A stretch of 64,000 nt of DNA from Clostridioides difficile (GCF_900243075.1 NZ_OEZH01000015.1:53043-117042), one strand, 5' to 3'; shown: positions 42,999-52,945, counted from the first letter of the stretch. Numbers and translations: made by a program. The notes: generated by a model not told the origin, from the letters alone.

Positions 42999-43769
42999 AT
43001 GATTATAAAACTTAACTCAACTTATCATAGTAGAGTTATGAAATACTTAAAAAAAGAACCTGAGTACAATTTGTTTATAATAGGGGATATTGAAAGATAT
43101 GGATATGGAAGTAATTTTTTAAATATATGGGCAGATATAGATGAACAAGGTGAAATAAAGGCAGTATTACTTAAGTATTTTGAATTCCTTATGTTTTATT
43201 CTGATGGAGAGTATGATGTGGAAGGTTTTTATAATCTACTTTGTAATACTAATTATGAAGAAATTTCTGGAAAAATATGTGCTGTAGATGCCTTAGCAAA
43301 GAGATTAGGACTTAATAATTTAAAGATAGTTGATTTTTGTAAACTTCAAACTAAAAAGTTTTTGATAGATAATAATTGTAAAGAAAAGGTTAAGAGAATT
43401 AGGCTTGGAAATCTAAAAAAAACAGTAAGGCTTTATGATTTGATAGATGAATTTCACAGTACAACTTTAGACAATTTAAAAAATGGATTAAGAACAGGTA
43501 GAGGATATTGTGTAGAGATTAATAAGCAAGTAGTGTCAATGGCAAAGAGTACTTCAGAAAATAAGACCCATGCAATGATAATTGGAGTAGGAACACATCC
43601 TAAATATAGAGCTAGAGGACTTGCTACAAAGTGCCTAATTAAACTATGTTCAGAACTGCTAAAAGAGAACAAAATACCTTGTTTGTTTTATGATAATGAA
43701 GAAGCTGGAAAGATATATAAAAAACTAGGATTTGAAAATATTGGAAAATGGGGAATTTATTCAAAATAA
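42999..43769 (+). CDS. GNAT-family N-acetyltransferase
   Basis: The 256-residue protein has an N-terminal half without a recognised motif (about residues 1-120) and a C-terminal GNAT fold. The acetyl-CoA site is IIGVGTHPKYRARGLATKCL (about residues 195-214), followed by LFYDNEEAGKIYKKLGFENIG. SD CGGGGGT precedes the ATG. The substrate is unknown. It lies between rarA and iscR. Confidence 0.88.
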   Translation: MIIKLNSTYHSRVMKYLKKEPEYNLFIIGDIERYGYGSNFLNIWADIDEQGEIKAVLLKYFEFLMFYSDGEYDVEGFYNLLCNTNYEEISGKICAVDALAKRLGLNNLKIVDFCKLQTKKFLIDNNCKEKVKRIRLGNLKKTVRLYDLIDEFHSTTLDNLKNGLRTGRGYCVEINKQVVSMAKSTSENKTHAMIIGVGTHPKYRARGLATKCLIKLCSELLKENKIPCLFYDNEEAGKIYKKLGFENIGKWGIYSK

Positions 43770-43785
43770 AAAATTAAAATTAATC

Positions 43786-43850
43786 TTGACAAAATTAGTA
43801 GGGTATAATAAAATTATCTTGAAAGTAATTCCTACTAAAACAGTATGAAT
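43786..43850 (+). promoter_or_regulatory. iscR promoter with operator-like palindromes
   Basis: TTGACA (43786-43791), 17-base spacer, TAAAAT (43809-43814). A palindrome at 43828-43850 has arms ATTCCTACT and AGTATGAAT around AAAAC and would sit near the transcription start. A second repeat, TTAGTAGG (43795-43802), lies within the spacer and mirrors CCTACTAA (43831-43838). Rrf2-type repressors commonly bind such sites, so IscR probably controls its own operon here. Confidence 0.55.
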
Positions 43851-43877
43851 TAGATTTCTATATAGAGGTGATAATAT

Positions 43878-44324
43878 ATGAAGTTGTCTACTAAAGGTAG
43901 ATATGGATTAAAAGCAATGTTTGAATTGGCATTAAATCAAGATAATGGACCAGTATCATTAAAATTTATTGCTAAGAAGCAGAAAATATCAGATCAGTAC
44001 TTAGAACAAATATTTTCATCTTTAAAAAAATCGGGTCTAGTAAAAAGTGTAAGAGGTGCTCAAGGAGGTTATTTACTTTCAAAGAATGCTGAAGACATAA
44101 CAGTAGGAGATATACTTGTAGTATTAGAAGGGCCAGTTGCATTATCTGACTGTGTACTAGATGAAGATGTATGTGAAAACTCAAACATGTGTGTAACAAA
44201 AATAGTTTGGGAAAAGATGAAAAAGGGTATAGAAGATGTTATAGATTCGATTACTCTTAAAGATATGATAAATGACTATAACAAAAATAAATTAGAAAAT
44301 GATATAACAAATATTAAAAAATAG
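43878..44324 (+). CDS. iscR: Rrf2-family regulator IscR
   Basis: The 148-residue protein begins MKLSTKGRYGLKAMFELAL, the Rrf2 winged helix, with recognition helix DQYLEQIFSSLKKSGLVKSVRG and GGYLLSK wing. Three cysteines near residues 94-109 (DCVLDEDVCENSNMC) are spaced as [2Fe-2S] ligands; the cysteine regulator CymR lacks them. With iscS and iscU following directly, IscR is the best call. The iscS frame starts 17 bases after its stop. Confidence 0.92.
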   Translation: MKLSTKGRYGLKAMFELALNQDNGPVSLKFIAKKQKISDQYLEQIFSSLKKSGLVKSVRGAQGGYLLSKNAEDITVGDILVVLEGPVALSDCVLDEDVCENSNMCVTKIVWEKMKKGIEDVIDSITLKDMINDYNKNKLENDITNIKK

Positions 44325-44341
44325 ATTTGGAGATGAATGTA

Positions 44342-45535
44342 ATGGAAAAAAGAAGATTGTATATGGATTATTCTGCAACAACACCTATTAAAAAAGAAGT
44401 ATTGGATGCAATGATGCCATACCTAACAGATTATTTTGGTAATGCATCTAGTTTTCACACATTCGGAAGAGAAGCAAAAGATGCTTTGGATAAAGCAAGA
44501 GAACAAGTAGCAGCCCTTATAAATGCTGAACCTAGTGAAATATATTTTACAGCAGGTGGTTCAGAAAGTGATAACTGGACACTAGAGGGTGTAGCTTATG
44601 CTAATAAAAATAAAGGTAATCATATAATAACTTCAAAAATAGAGCACCATGCAATACTTCATACATGTGAATACTTAGCAAAACATCATGGATTTGAAAT
44701 AACTTATTTAGATGTTGACAGCGAAGGAAAAGTAGATTTAAAACAATTAGAAGATTCAATAAAAGATACTACTATACTTATAAGTATAATGTTTGCAAAT
44801 AATGAAATAGGAACTATACAACCTGTTAAAGAAATATCTGAAATAGCTAAAAAACATAAGATATTATTCCACACTGATGCAGTACAAGCTACAGGAAATA
44901 TTCCAGTAGATGTTAAAGAATTAGGAATAGACTTAATGAGTATGTCTTCACATAAAATATATGGACCAAAAGGTGTAGGAGCTTTATACATAAGAAAAGG
45001 TGTAAGACTTCATAACTTTGTCCATGGTGGAGCACAAGAAAAAAGTAAAAGAGCTGGTACAGAAAATATACCTGCAATAGTTGGATATGGAAAAGCAGCA
45101 GAATTAGCTAAAGCAAATATGCAAAACCATGTAGAAACTTTAACTCGTCTTAGAAATAAGCTAATAGATGGTGTGTTAGAAAGAATACCTTATACAAGAA
45201 TAAATGGTAGCCTAGAAAATAGATTGCCAGGAAATGCAAACTTTGCGTTCCAATTTATAGAAGGTGAAGGAATACTTTTATTATTAGATATGTTAGGAAT
45301 TGCTGGTTCAAGTGGTTCTGCATGTACTTCTGGTTCATTAGACCCTTCACATGTACTTCTTGCAATAGGTTTACCACATGAAATAGCACATGGTTCATTA
45401 AGACTTACAGTTGGAGATTTTACAACAGATGATGATATAGATTATATATTGGAAAACTTACCAAAAGTTATAGAAAGACTTAGAAGTATGTCACCACTTT
45501 ATGATGATGCAAAGAAACAAGGCTTAGTAAAATAG
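44342..45535 (+). CDS. iscS: Cysteine desulfurase IscS
   Basis: The 397-residue PLP enzyme removes sulfur from cysteine and supplies it to IscU and to MnmA for tRNA thiolation. Motifs: MDYSATTPIKKEVLDAM, TAGGSESDNWTLEG, HHAILHTCEYL, the PLP lysine in MSSHKIYGPKGVGALY, and the catalytic Cys loop GSSGSACTSGSLDPSHVL. I chose ATG 44342, nine bases after GGAG; earlier in-frame ATG/TTG codons overlap the SD. Second gene of iscRSU. Confidence 0.96.
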   Translation: MEKRRLYMDYSATTPIKKEVLDAMMPYLTDYFGNASSFHTFGREAKDALDKAREQVAALINAEPSEIYFTAGGSESDNWTLEGVAYANKNKGNHIITSKIEHHAILHTCEYLAKHHGFEITYLDVDSEGKVDLKQLEDSIKDTTILISIMFANNEIGTIQPVKEISEIAKKHKILFHTDAVQATGNIPVDVKELGIDLMSMSSHKIYGPKGVGALYIRKGVRLHNFVHGGAQEKSKRAGTENIPAIVGYGKAAELAKANMQNHVETLTRLRNKLIDGVLERIPYTRINGSLENRLPGNANFAFQFIEGEGILLLLDMLGIAGSSGSACTSGSLDPSHVLLAIGLPHEIAHGSLRLTVGDFTTDDDIDYILENLPKVIERLRSMSPLYDDAKKQGLVK

Positions 45536-45588
45536 ACAGAAAGATAAAGCATAAAAAATAGACATAAATTGAGTAGGAGGAAAAAATA

Positions 45589-46029
45589 ATGCAATATAGT
45601 GATAAAGTTATGGAACATTTTATGAATCCAAGAAATATGGGAGAAATTGATAATGCAAGTGGTGTAGGTGAAGTTGGAAATCCTACATGTGGAGATATAA
45701 TGAAGATATTTTTAGACATAGATGGAGATGTAATAAAGGATGTTAAGTTTAAGACATTTGGCTGTGGTTCAGCTATAGCAAGTTCTTCTATGGCAACTGA
45801 AATGATAAAAGGAAGAACTATAAAAGATGCACTAGAACTTACAAATAAAGCTGTTGCAGAAGCTTTAGATGGTTTACCACCAGTAAAGATGCACTGTTCA
45901 GTTTTAGCTGAACAAGCTGTAAAGGCAGCTCTTATAGATTACGCTCAAAAGAATAATATCCATATACCAGAACTAGATGGATATGTTATAGATGATGCTC
46001 ATGACCATGATGTTCAAGAAGAAGAATAA
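45589..46029 (+). CDS. iscU: Fe-S cluster scaffold protein IscU
   Basis: The 146-residue scaffold assembles [2Fe-2S] and [4Fe-4S] clusters from IscS sulfur. The three ligand cysteines lie in GNPTCGDIMKIFLDI, KFKTFGCGSAIASSS and VKMHCSVLAEQAVKAAL, with the conserved Asp after the first. The tail is acidic and histidine-rich (DAHDHDVQEEE). SD TAGGAGGA precedes the ATG. No hscA, hscB or fdx follow, as usual for the clostridial isc operon. Confidence 0.95.
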   Translation: MQYSDKVMEHFMNPRNMGEIDNASGVGEVGNPTCGDIMKIFLDIDGDVIKDVKFKTFGCGSAIASSSMATEMIKGRTIKDALELTNKAVAEALDGLPPVKMHCSVLAEQAVKAALIDYAQKNNIHIPELDGYVIDDAHDHDVQEEE

Positions 46030-46090
46030 AAATAAGTGGTTGTGTTGTTAGAAAGTTTAAAATGATTAAAAAGAAGTATTAATGAGATAT

Positions 46091-46124
46091 AAAAAATAGC
46101 TGTTTATAAAATAGCTATTTTTTA
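46091..46124 (+). terminator. Terminator after iscU
   Basis: AAAAAATAGCT (46091-46101) pairs perfectly with AGCTATTTTTT (46113-46123), 11-base loop. Confidence 0.85.
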
Positions 46125-46225
46125 TTGCTTAAATTAATAGTTTTAACTTGTTTTAGGAGTCAATTAGTTAACAAAATATATATTTATAATATTTAGATAA
46201 TGAAAATAATTATTTTTTTTAGAAA

Positions 46226-46278
46226 ATAGAGCAAGCTATATTTTAAATAAATACAATGCTTGTTCTATATGATATAAT
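46226..46278 (+). promoter_or_regulatory. Inverted repeat and -10 element upstream of mnmA
   Basis: ATAGAGCAAGC (46226-46236) and GCTTGTTCTAT (46258-46268) form an inverted repeat with one mismatch, followed directly by TATAAT (46273-46278). The repeat spans the -35 to -10 area of the likely mnmA promoter and could be an operator. Confidence 0.4.
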
Positions 46279-46313
46279 AATAAGTAATGCAAAAGATGAG
46301 GTGAAATTTGTTT

Positions 46314-47393
46314 ATGAATAAAAAAGTAATGATAGGTATGAGTGGAGGAGTTGATAGCTCTGTAGCTGCATATCTTTTAAAACAACAAGGGTATGATGTC
46401 ATTGGTGTTACTATGAAATTGTGGCAAGATGATGACGATGTTGAAAATGAAGGTGGTTGTTGCTCTTTATCAGCAGTTGAAGATGCTAGAAGGGTAGCAA
46501 ATAAAATAGGTATACCATTTTATGTTCTAAATTTTAGAGAAGTGTTTAAAGAAAAAGTAATAGATTATTTTATAGATGAATATTTAGAAGGAAAAACTCC
46601 TAATCCTTGTATAGCTTGTAATAAACATATAAAATTTGATGATTTTTATAAGAAAGCTAGACAAATAGGTTGTGATTATGTAGCCACAGGTCACTATGCA
46701 AAGATAGAAAAGGATGAAAGTACAGGAAGATATTTGCTAAAGAAATCTGTTACAGATAAAAAAGACCAAACTTATGCACTTTATAATCTTACACAAGAAC
46801 AACTAGAGCATACTTTATTGCCAATCGGTGACTATGAAAAAGATAAGGTAAGAGAAATTGCTAAGGAAATGGGTATGGCAGTACACAATAAGCCTGATAG
46901 TCAAGAAATTTGTTTTGTTAAAGATAATGACTATGCAAATTATGTAAAAAAACATTCTAAAAAACGTATTGAAGAAGGTTTTTTTGTGGATACTAAAGGT
47001 AATATACTTGGAAAACACAAGGGTATACTATATTATACTATAGGTCAAAGAAAAGGGCTTGGAATTACTTTTGGTAAACCAATGTTTGTAATAGATATAA
47101 ATCCAATAAATAATACTATAGTTCTTGGAGATAATGAAGAATTATTTAAAAAAGAACTTATTGCAAAAAATGTTAACTTTATATCAATATATAAATTAGA
47201 AGAACCATTAAGAGTCCAAGCAAAAATAAGATATTCAGCAAAGCCATCACCAGCTACTATTTATAAAATAGGGGAAGACACTATTAAAATAGTTTTTGAT
47301 GAAGCTCAAAGAGCTATTACTAAAGGTCAGTCTGTAGTAATGTATGATGGAGATATTGTAGTAGGTGGCGGAATAATCGAGAAAAGTTTATAA
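46314..47393 (+). CDS. mnmA: tRNA-specific 2-thiouridylase MnmA
   Basis: The 359-residue enzyme thiolates U34 of Lys, Glu and Gln tRNAs using sulfur from IscS. PP-loop: [19 protein letters not shown]. Catalytic cysteines lie in [14 protein letters not shown] and [11 protein letters not shown]. The C-terminal beta-barrel includes [13 protein letters not shown] chose ATG 46314, ten bases after GAGGTG; the TTG at 46308 is too close to the SD. Position just after iscRSU fits its sulfur supply. Confidence 0.96.
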   Translation: MNKKVMIGMSGGVDSSVAAYLLKQQGYDVIGVTMKLWQDDDDVENEGGCCSLSAVEDARRVANKIGIPFYVLNFREVFKEKVIDYFIDEYLEGKTPNPCIACNKHIKFDDFYKKARQIGCDYVATGHYAKIEKDESTGRYLLKKSVTDKKDQTYALYNLTQEQLEHTLLPIGDYEKDKVREIAKEMGMAVHNKPDSQEICFVKDNDYANYVKKHSKKRIEEGFFVDTKGNILGKHKGILYYTIGQRKGLGITFGKPMFVIDINPINNTIVLGDNEELFKKELIAKNVNFISIYKLEEPLRVQAKIRYSAKPSPATIYKIGEDTIKIVFDEAQRAITKGQSVVMYDGDIVVGGGIIEKSL

Positions 47394-47544
47394 AAACTTC
47401 TAAAAAATTAAAAAAATAAACAATAAAGTATATTAAGATAGAATAAAGTTTATAAAATAAATTTATTGTATATGAAAATATAGTATTGATTAATTTTGTA
47501 AAATTTAGTAATATAATTAGTATATTAATTAAAAAGCAAATACA

Positions 47545-47806
47545 GTGATAAGGAGTAGTAAAATATTTGATGTCTTATAGAGAGAGGGAAGATGCTGGAA
47601 CCCCTTAGAATATAATATTTGAAGCAGCCTTTTAGTAGCAATCTTGAACAATTTATCTTCTGTAAGGAGGATTTAAGTAGAGATTGACGGTAGTTACGTT
47701 ATAGCTAAGGTTTTCCGAAGATATCATAATTTGTATGATAATTAGGGTGGTACCGCGATTGTCCTCGCCCCTATAAATTTATTTATAGGGACGAGGTTTT
47801 TTATTT
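47545..47806 (+). promoter_or_regulatory. T-box leader of alaS, alanine specifier
   Basis: The T-box sequence AGGGTGGTACCGCG is at 47744-47757. Stem I base pairs AAGG (47550-47553) with CCTT (47628-47631), and the specifier loop contains GAAGCAG, with GCA (47624-47626) an alanine codon. The AGAGAG-type motif is at 47580-47585. The terminator pairs TCCTCGCCCCTATAAAT (47762-47778) with TTTATAGGGACGAGG, followed by TTTTTTATTT. Uncharged tRNA-Ala would stabilise the antiterminator and turn on alaS. Confidence 0.93.
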
Positions 47807-47842
47807 AAACGAAAAAATAAAATTTATTAGGAGGAACATAAT

Positions 47843-50482
47843 ATGGAAAAGATGGGATTAAATGAAATAAGAAGTAAGTTTTTAGAGTTTTTTGAGTCAA
47901 AAGGTCATTATGTAGCAAATAGTTATTCTTTAGTACCAAACAATGATAAGAGTTTATTACTTATAAATTCAGGTATGGCACCTTTGAAAAACTATTTTTC
48001 AGGTGTAGAAGTACCTCCAAATGTAAGAATGTGTACATCTCAAAAATGTATAAGAACAGGAGATATAGAAAATGTAGGTATAACTGCAAGACATGCTACA
48101 TTCTTCGAAATGATGGGTAACTTTTCATTTGGGGATTACTTTAAAAGAGAATCAATCAAATGGGGATGGGAATTTGTTACAGAATGGTTAAATATACCAG
48201 AAGATAAGATATGGGTAACTGTATATGAAGAAGATGATGATTCTTATGATATATGGGCAAAAGAAATGAATTTCCCAGAAGAGAGAATGGTTAGACTTGG
48301 TAAAGATGATAATTTCTGGGAGATAGGTACAGGTCCTTGTGGTCCTTGTTCAGAGATATACTTTGATAGAGGAGAAGAATATGGATGTGATAATCCAGAC
48401 TGTAAACCAGGCTGTGACTGTGATAGATATTTAGAATTCTGGAACCATGTATTTACTCAGTTTGATAGAGATGAAGAAGGAAATTATAGTCTATTAGAAA
48501 GTAAGAATATAGATACAGGTATGGGTCTTGAAAGAATGGGATGTATCATGCAAGGTGTAGATACTATCTTTGAAGTAGATACAATTAAGTCTATATTAGA
48601 AGCAGTTGAGAAGTTAACAGGAGTAAAATATGGAGAGAATCCAAAAAATGATATATCAATAAGAATAATAACTGACCATATAAGAGCTGTGACATTTTTA
48701 GTTAGTGATGGAGTACTTCCATCAAATGAAGGAAGAGGATATGTTCTTAGAAGACTTCTTAGACGTGCTGCTCGTCATGGTAAGTTATTAGGTGTAAAAG
48801 AATTATTTTTACAGAAGCTAATAGATGAAGTTATAAAAGTAAATGATAAAGCATATCCAGTTTTAGTTGAAAAAGAAAGCTATATTAAAAAAGTAGTTGG
48901 TATAGAAGAAGAAAAATTCAATGAAACTATAGACCAAGGAACAGAAATATTAAACTCTTATATAGAAGTATTAAAAAATGAAGGAAAAACTGTCCTAAGT
49001 GGTCAAGAAGCTTTTAAATTATATGATACTTATGGCTTTCCTATAGACTTAACTAAAGAAATCTTAGAAGAAGAACATATATCTGTAGATGAAGAAGCTT
49101 TTAATGAAGAGATGGAAAAACAAAAAGAAAGAGCTAGAAATGCTAGAGGAAATATGGATGGAGAAAGCTGGAAGGAAGACCCTCTATCAAAATTAGAATC
49201 TACAGTTGACAGTATATTTAATGGATATAGTGAAATTTATGGTGAAGGAACTGTTGAAGCTATAGTCAAAGATGATGAGTTAGTTCAAAGTGCAAAAGAA
49301 GGCGACAAGATATCTATAGTACTAGATAATACTACTTTCTATCCAGAAGGTGGAGGACAAGTTGGAGATTGTGGATTAATAACTAATGGAAACTTAGTTT
49401 TAGAGGTACTAAATACTAAAAAAGGTGCTAATAATAGTATAAAACACATAGGTATAATAAAATCAGGAATAATAAGCAATGGAGATAAAGTAAAGACACT
49501 AGTAGATAGAGAAACTAGAATAGCAGCTGCAAGAAATCACAGTGCCACACATTTACTTCACAAGGCATTAAAGGAAGTATTAGGAGACCATGTTAATCAA
49601 GCTGGTTCTTTAGTTACTCCAGAAAGACTTAGATTTGATATTACTCACTTTGAAGCTATATCAAATGAAGAATTAAAAGTAATAGAAGAAAAAGTAAATA
49701 ATGTTATTTTATCATCTTTAGACATAAAATGTGATATTATGAATATAAAGGAAGCTAAAGAAAAAGGAGCTACAGCACTATTTGGTGAAAAATATGGTGA
49801 TGAGGTAAGAGTAGTTTCTATGGGAGATTATTCTACAGAACTTTGTGGAGGAACTCACTTGACAAATACTTCTCAAGTAGGAATGTTCAAGATATTATCT
49901 GAAGGTGGAGTGGCAGCAGGTGTAAGAAGAATAGAAGCAATAACAGGAAAAGCTGTTTATGAATACCTAAAAGAAAGAGACGGAATTATCTCTGAAGTTT
50001 GTGTAAACTTAAAATCTAAAGAAGACAATTTAATTCAAAGAATAAGCTCTTTATTAGAAGAGAATAAAAATTTATCTAAAGAATTACATGATATGAAAGC
50101 TAAGATGAGTTTACAATCAGCTGATTCTATTTTTGATTCTAAAGTTGAAGTAAATGGGGTTAATTTGATAACTAATAAATTTGAAGGCATGGATATGGAT
50201 ACACTAAGAGAAACAGCAGATAATCTAAGAGATAAGCTTGGTTCTGGTGTAGTAGTACTTGCAAACGTAGTAGATGATAAAATTAACTTTGTAGTTACTG
50301 CCACTAAAGATGTATTAGATAAGGGAATACATTCAGGTAATATTGTTAGAGAAGTTGCAAAAATAGCTGGAGGAAAAGGTGGAGGAAGACCTAATATGGC
50401 ACAAGCAGGAGCTAATGATGTGTCTAAGGTTGACCAAGCTTTAAGCTATGCAAGTGAGGTTATTAAGACACAAGTTAAATAA
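47843..50482 (+). CDS. alaS: Alanyl-tRNA synthetase
   Basis: The 879-residue class II synthetase charges tRNA-Ala. The catalytic core shows SGMAPLKNYFSGVEVPP, RHATFFEMMGNFSFGDYFK and TGMGLERMGCIMQGV. The editing domain has NHSATHLLHKAL and the zinc/editing motif CGGTHLTNTSQVG. The C-Ala domain ends the protein (GGKGGGRPNMAQAG). SD AGGAGGAAC precedes the ATG. Expression is controlled by the T-box leader just upstream. Confidence 0.98.
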   Translation: MEKMGLNEIRSKFLEFFESKGHYVANSYSLVPNNDKSLLLINSGMAPLKNYFSGVEVPPNVRMCTSQKCIRTGDIENVGITARHATFFEMMGNFSFGDYFKRESIKWGWEFVTEWLNIPEDKIWVTVYEEDDDSYDIWAKEMNFPEERMVRLGKDDNFWEIGTGPCGPCSEIYFDRGEEYGCDNPDCKPGCDCDRYLEFWNHVFTQFDRDEEGNYSLLESKNIDTGMGLERMGCIMQGVDTIFEVDTIKSILEAVEKLTGVKYGENPKNDISIRIITDHIRAVTFLVSDGVLPSNEGRGYVLRRLLRRAARHGKLLGVKELFLQKLIDEVIKVNDKAYPVLVEKESYIKKVVGIEEEKFNETIDQGTEILNSYIEVLKNEGKTVLSGQEAFKLYDTYGFPIDLTKEILEEEHISVDEEAFNEEMEKQKERARNARGNMDGESWKEDPLSKLESTVDSIFNGYSEIYGEGTVEAIVKDDELVQSAKEGDKISIVLDNTTFYPEGGGQVGDCGLITNGNLVLEVLNTKKGANNSIKHIGIIKSGIISNGDKVKTLVDRETRIAAARNHSATHLLHKALKEVLGDHVNQAGSLVTPERLRFDITHFEAISNEELKVIEEKVNNVILSSLDIKCDIMNIKEAKEKGATALFGEKYGDEVRVVSMGDYSTELCGGTHLTNTSQVGMFKILSEGGVAAGVRRIEAITGKAVYEYLKERDGIISEVCVNLKSKEDNLIQRISSLLEENKNLSKELHDMKAKMSLQSADSIFDSKVEVNGVNLITNKFEGMDMDTLRETADNLRDKLGSGVVVLANVVDDKINFVVTATKDVLDKGIHSGNIVREVAKIAGGKGGGRPNMAQAGANDVSKVDQALSYASEVIKTQVK

Positions 50483-50506
50483 CATTCACTCAAGGAGGTT
50501 TTTAAT

Positions 50507-50764
50507 TTGGAAAAAGACTTAGACTACACTATGAAATTTGAAGGAATACCAGAAGATAAAATGAGTGTAGGAGACACCATTGATTTTGTATATAAAGCAC
50601 TAGTTGAGAAAGGATATAACCCTATAAATCAAATTATAGGGTATCTCCTTTCTGGTGATTCTAGCTATATAACTAGTCATAAAAATGCAAGAGCTATAAT
50701 TAAAAAATTTGAAAGAGATGAGATACTTGAAGAAGTAATCACGCACTATCTGAATAGAAAGTAG
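50507..50764 (+). CDS. ireB: IreB-family protein (UPF0297)
   Basis: The 85-residue protein DYTMKFEGIPEDKMSVGDTI with YNPINQIIGYLLSGDSSYIT is the UPF0297 family. In Enterococcus, IreB is a phosphorylated negative regulator linked to the Ser/Thr kinase IreK and cephalosporin resistance. The start is TTG at 50507, with AAGGAGG nine bases upstream. In Firmicutes it usually lies between alaS and ruvX; here a large membrane protein gene is inserted between ireB and ruvX. The kinase itself is not in the window. Confidence 0.9.
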   Translation: MEKDLDYTMKFEGIPEDKMSVGDTIDFVYKALVEKGYNPINQIIGYLLSGDSSYITSHKNARAIIKKFERDEILEEVITHYLNRK

Positions 50765-50773
50765 GTCAAATAA

Positions 50774-52945
50774 ATGAGAAAAAAGATTATGTCATTGTTT
50801 GCAGTAGTCATTATGATTTTTGTATCAACTGCTAGCTATGGTTTTGCTGAAGAAAAAGGCAAGGTCATATTTATTGATATGAATAGGACCAATCTTGGAA
50901 GTATGATGAATATTCCAATCTTAAAAAATGAGATAGAAAAGAGAGGTTATGTAGCTCTCATGAATATAAGAGGGGATCAAGGTACTGATGATAGAAGGTC
51001 TTATGCAAGTATGGGGGCAGGAACAAGAGCTGATGTAACTACTGAAGACTATATCAATTTTCAAAAAGTAGACCAAGATACTGCTAAAGCTTTTGAAGCC
51101 GCAACAGGTCAAAAAGCCAAAAAAATAAATGATTTAAGTATTAATAGATCAATAAACGAAAATCTTGATTATGGAGAGTATGGAGCAAATTTAGGGTCAT
51201 TAGGAAAAACTTTATCAGAAAATGGTTTAAAGACATCTGTAATTGGAAATGCCGATATAATTGAAAATAATCAATTAGTTAAAAATAGAAACTTATGCCT
51301 AGTGGCTATGGACCAATATGGGAGGATTGATTCAGGTAATATTGATGATATTAATAAAAAAGATTCTAAAATGCCATTTGGAATATCTACAGACTACGAT
51401 AAGTTATTAGATGAAACTAAAAAATCTTATAAAAATAGTGATGCCATATTTGTAGAACTTGGAGATACATATAGATTAGATATGTATAGATTGAATCTAA
51501 ATGATAATACTTATGCTACAATGAAGAAAAATATTGTAAAAAATATAAATAAATATCTTGAACAAGTATTTTCTATGGTTGGAGAAAATGACACTGTTTA
51601 TATATCAAGTGCATTTCCGAGCGACTTAGATTATAAAAATAAGAGAAGACTTTCTCCAATAATAAAATTTAATGGGGAAGGAAAAGGTCTATTGGAATCT
51701 GCTACAACAAGAAAGGCTGGAATTGTTGCAAACTTAGATGTTGGAGTAGATATATTAAGTGAATTTGGTCTTAAAAATGAAGAGATGGTAGGTAGAAGCT
51801 ATAATTTAGTGAATAAAGGGGATAATGTTAGTTATCTGAAATCACTTTATGAGAGGATAGTATCTATATCTTCAATAAGGTCAAGTATTATAAATGGATT
51901 TGTAGGCGTGATATCTGCTTCTTGGGTAATTGCAATGTTTGCAATTTTCTTTAGAAATTATATGCCACATAAAGAGCGTGTATTCAAAGTGCTTAAAGAG
52001 TTTATAAAATTAGGTATAATAATGCCACTATCATTCATGTTAGCTCCTTTGATGAATTTTAAAACTCCACTTTCAATATCTTTGGGAATATTTGCGACTA
52101 CATTAATACTATACTTATTAGGTAGAAAATTATTTAAAGACAATGATATAAAGCACATGGGATTTTTTGCGACACTTACTATTTTAGTAATAGTTATAGA
52201 CTCTGTATTTGGGACATACTTAATGCAAAATAACATAATGAGTTATGATGCTGTCATTGGAGCTAGATACTATGGTGTAGGAAATGAATATGAGGGTGTA
52301 ACTATAGCAAGTGCAGTATTTGGTTTAGCAGTATTATTACATTACAAGAAAATTTCTAAATTGTATGTTGTAATTTTTTCTTTAATAATACTTATAACTA
52401 GCGCATATCCTTCAATGGGTGCAAATGTTGGTGGAGCTATATCAGAATGTGTAGCATATTTATTGTTTATAATGCTTATATATGATGTTAAATTAGATTT
52501 TAAGAAAGTTATATTATTAGCTATTTCGGCTGTCGTTGTCGTTTGTGCGTTTGCAGCTTTAGATATAGTTTCAGGTAGTGAATCTCATTTAGGTATGTTC
52601 GTACAGCGAATTTTCTTAAATGGTCCAGGAGAGATATTACAAACATTTGGAAGAAAAATTCAAATGAATATGCAACTAGCACAGACAAGTGTATGGGTAA
52701 ATATTTTACTTGTAGGAATTGGAGTAATTGCAGTACTTATATTTAAACCATCTAGACACTTTAGGAAGATAATGAACAACTTTCCAATCTTATTTAAAGG
52801 GTTTATTGCATCTATGGTTGGTTGTATAATCACCCTTTTAGTTAATGATTCTGGAATAGTTGCTGCATCTACAGCATCTATATATATACTTATACCACTT
52901 ATAATAATAAGTATAAATATGATAATATTTGAAAAAAATAACTAA
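50774..52945 (+). CDS. Large membrane protein with exported N-terminal domain, function unknown
   Basis: The 723-residue protein has a signal peptide (KKIMSLFAVVIMIFVSTASYGFA, cut near residue 26), an extracytoplasmic domain to about residue 370, then about nine or ten membrane helices to the end. The exported domain starts GKVIFIDMNRTNLGSM, with NIRGDQGTDDRRSYASMGAG and FVELGDTYRLD, loosely like the alkaline-phosphatase-type fold; I do not see an unambiguous metal-binding set. Helices include GLAVLLHYKKI and the conserved-looking polar motif GARYYGVGNEYEGV, which resembles a motif in polytopic proteins that bind polar lipids or glycans. It starts nine bases after ireB, so is probably in its transcript. 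Function is unknown. Confidence 0.85.
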   Translation: MRKKIMSLFAVVIMIFVSTASYGFAEEKGKVIFIDMNRTNLGSMMNIPILKNEIEKRGYVALMNIRGDQGTDDRRSYASMGAGTRADVTTEDYINFQKVDQDTAKAFEAATGQKAKKINDLSINRSINENLDYGEYGANLGSLGKTLSENGLKTSVIGNADIIENNQLVKNRNLCLVAMDQYGRIDSGNIDDINKKDSKMPFGISTDYDKLLDETKKSYKNSDAIFVELGDTYRLDMYRLNLNDNTYATMKKNIVKNINKYLEQVFSMVGENDTVYISSAFPSDLDYKNKRRLSPIIKFNGEGKGLLESATTRKAGIVANLDVGVDILSEFGLKNEEMVGRSYNLVNKGDNVSYLKSLYERIVSISSIRSSIINGFVGVISASWVIAMFAIFFRNYMPHKERVFKVLKEFIKLGIIMPLSFMLAPLMNFKTPLSISLGIFATTLILYLLGRKLFKDNDIKHMGFFATLTILVIVIDSVFGTYLMQNNIMSYDAVIGARYYGVGNEYEGVTIASAVFGLAVLLHYKKISKLYVVIFSLIILITSAYPSMGANVGGAISECVAYLLFIMLIYDVKLDFKKVILLAISAVVVVCAFAALDIVSGSESHLGMFVQRIFLNGPGEILQTFGRKIQMNMQLAQTSVWVNILLVGIGVIAVLIFKPSRHFRKIMNNFPILFKGFIASMVGCIITLLVNDSGIVAASTASIYILIPLIIISINMIIFEKNN

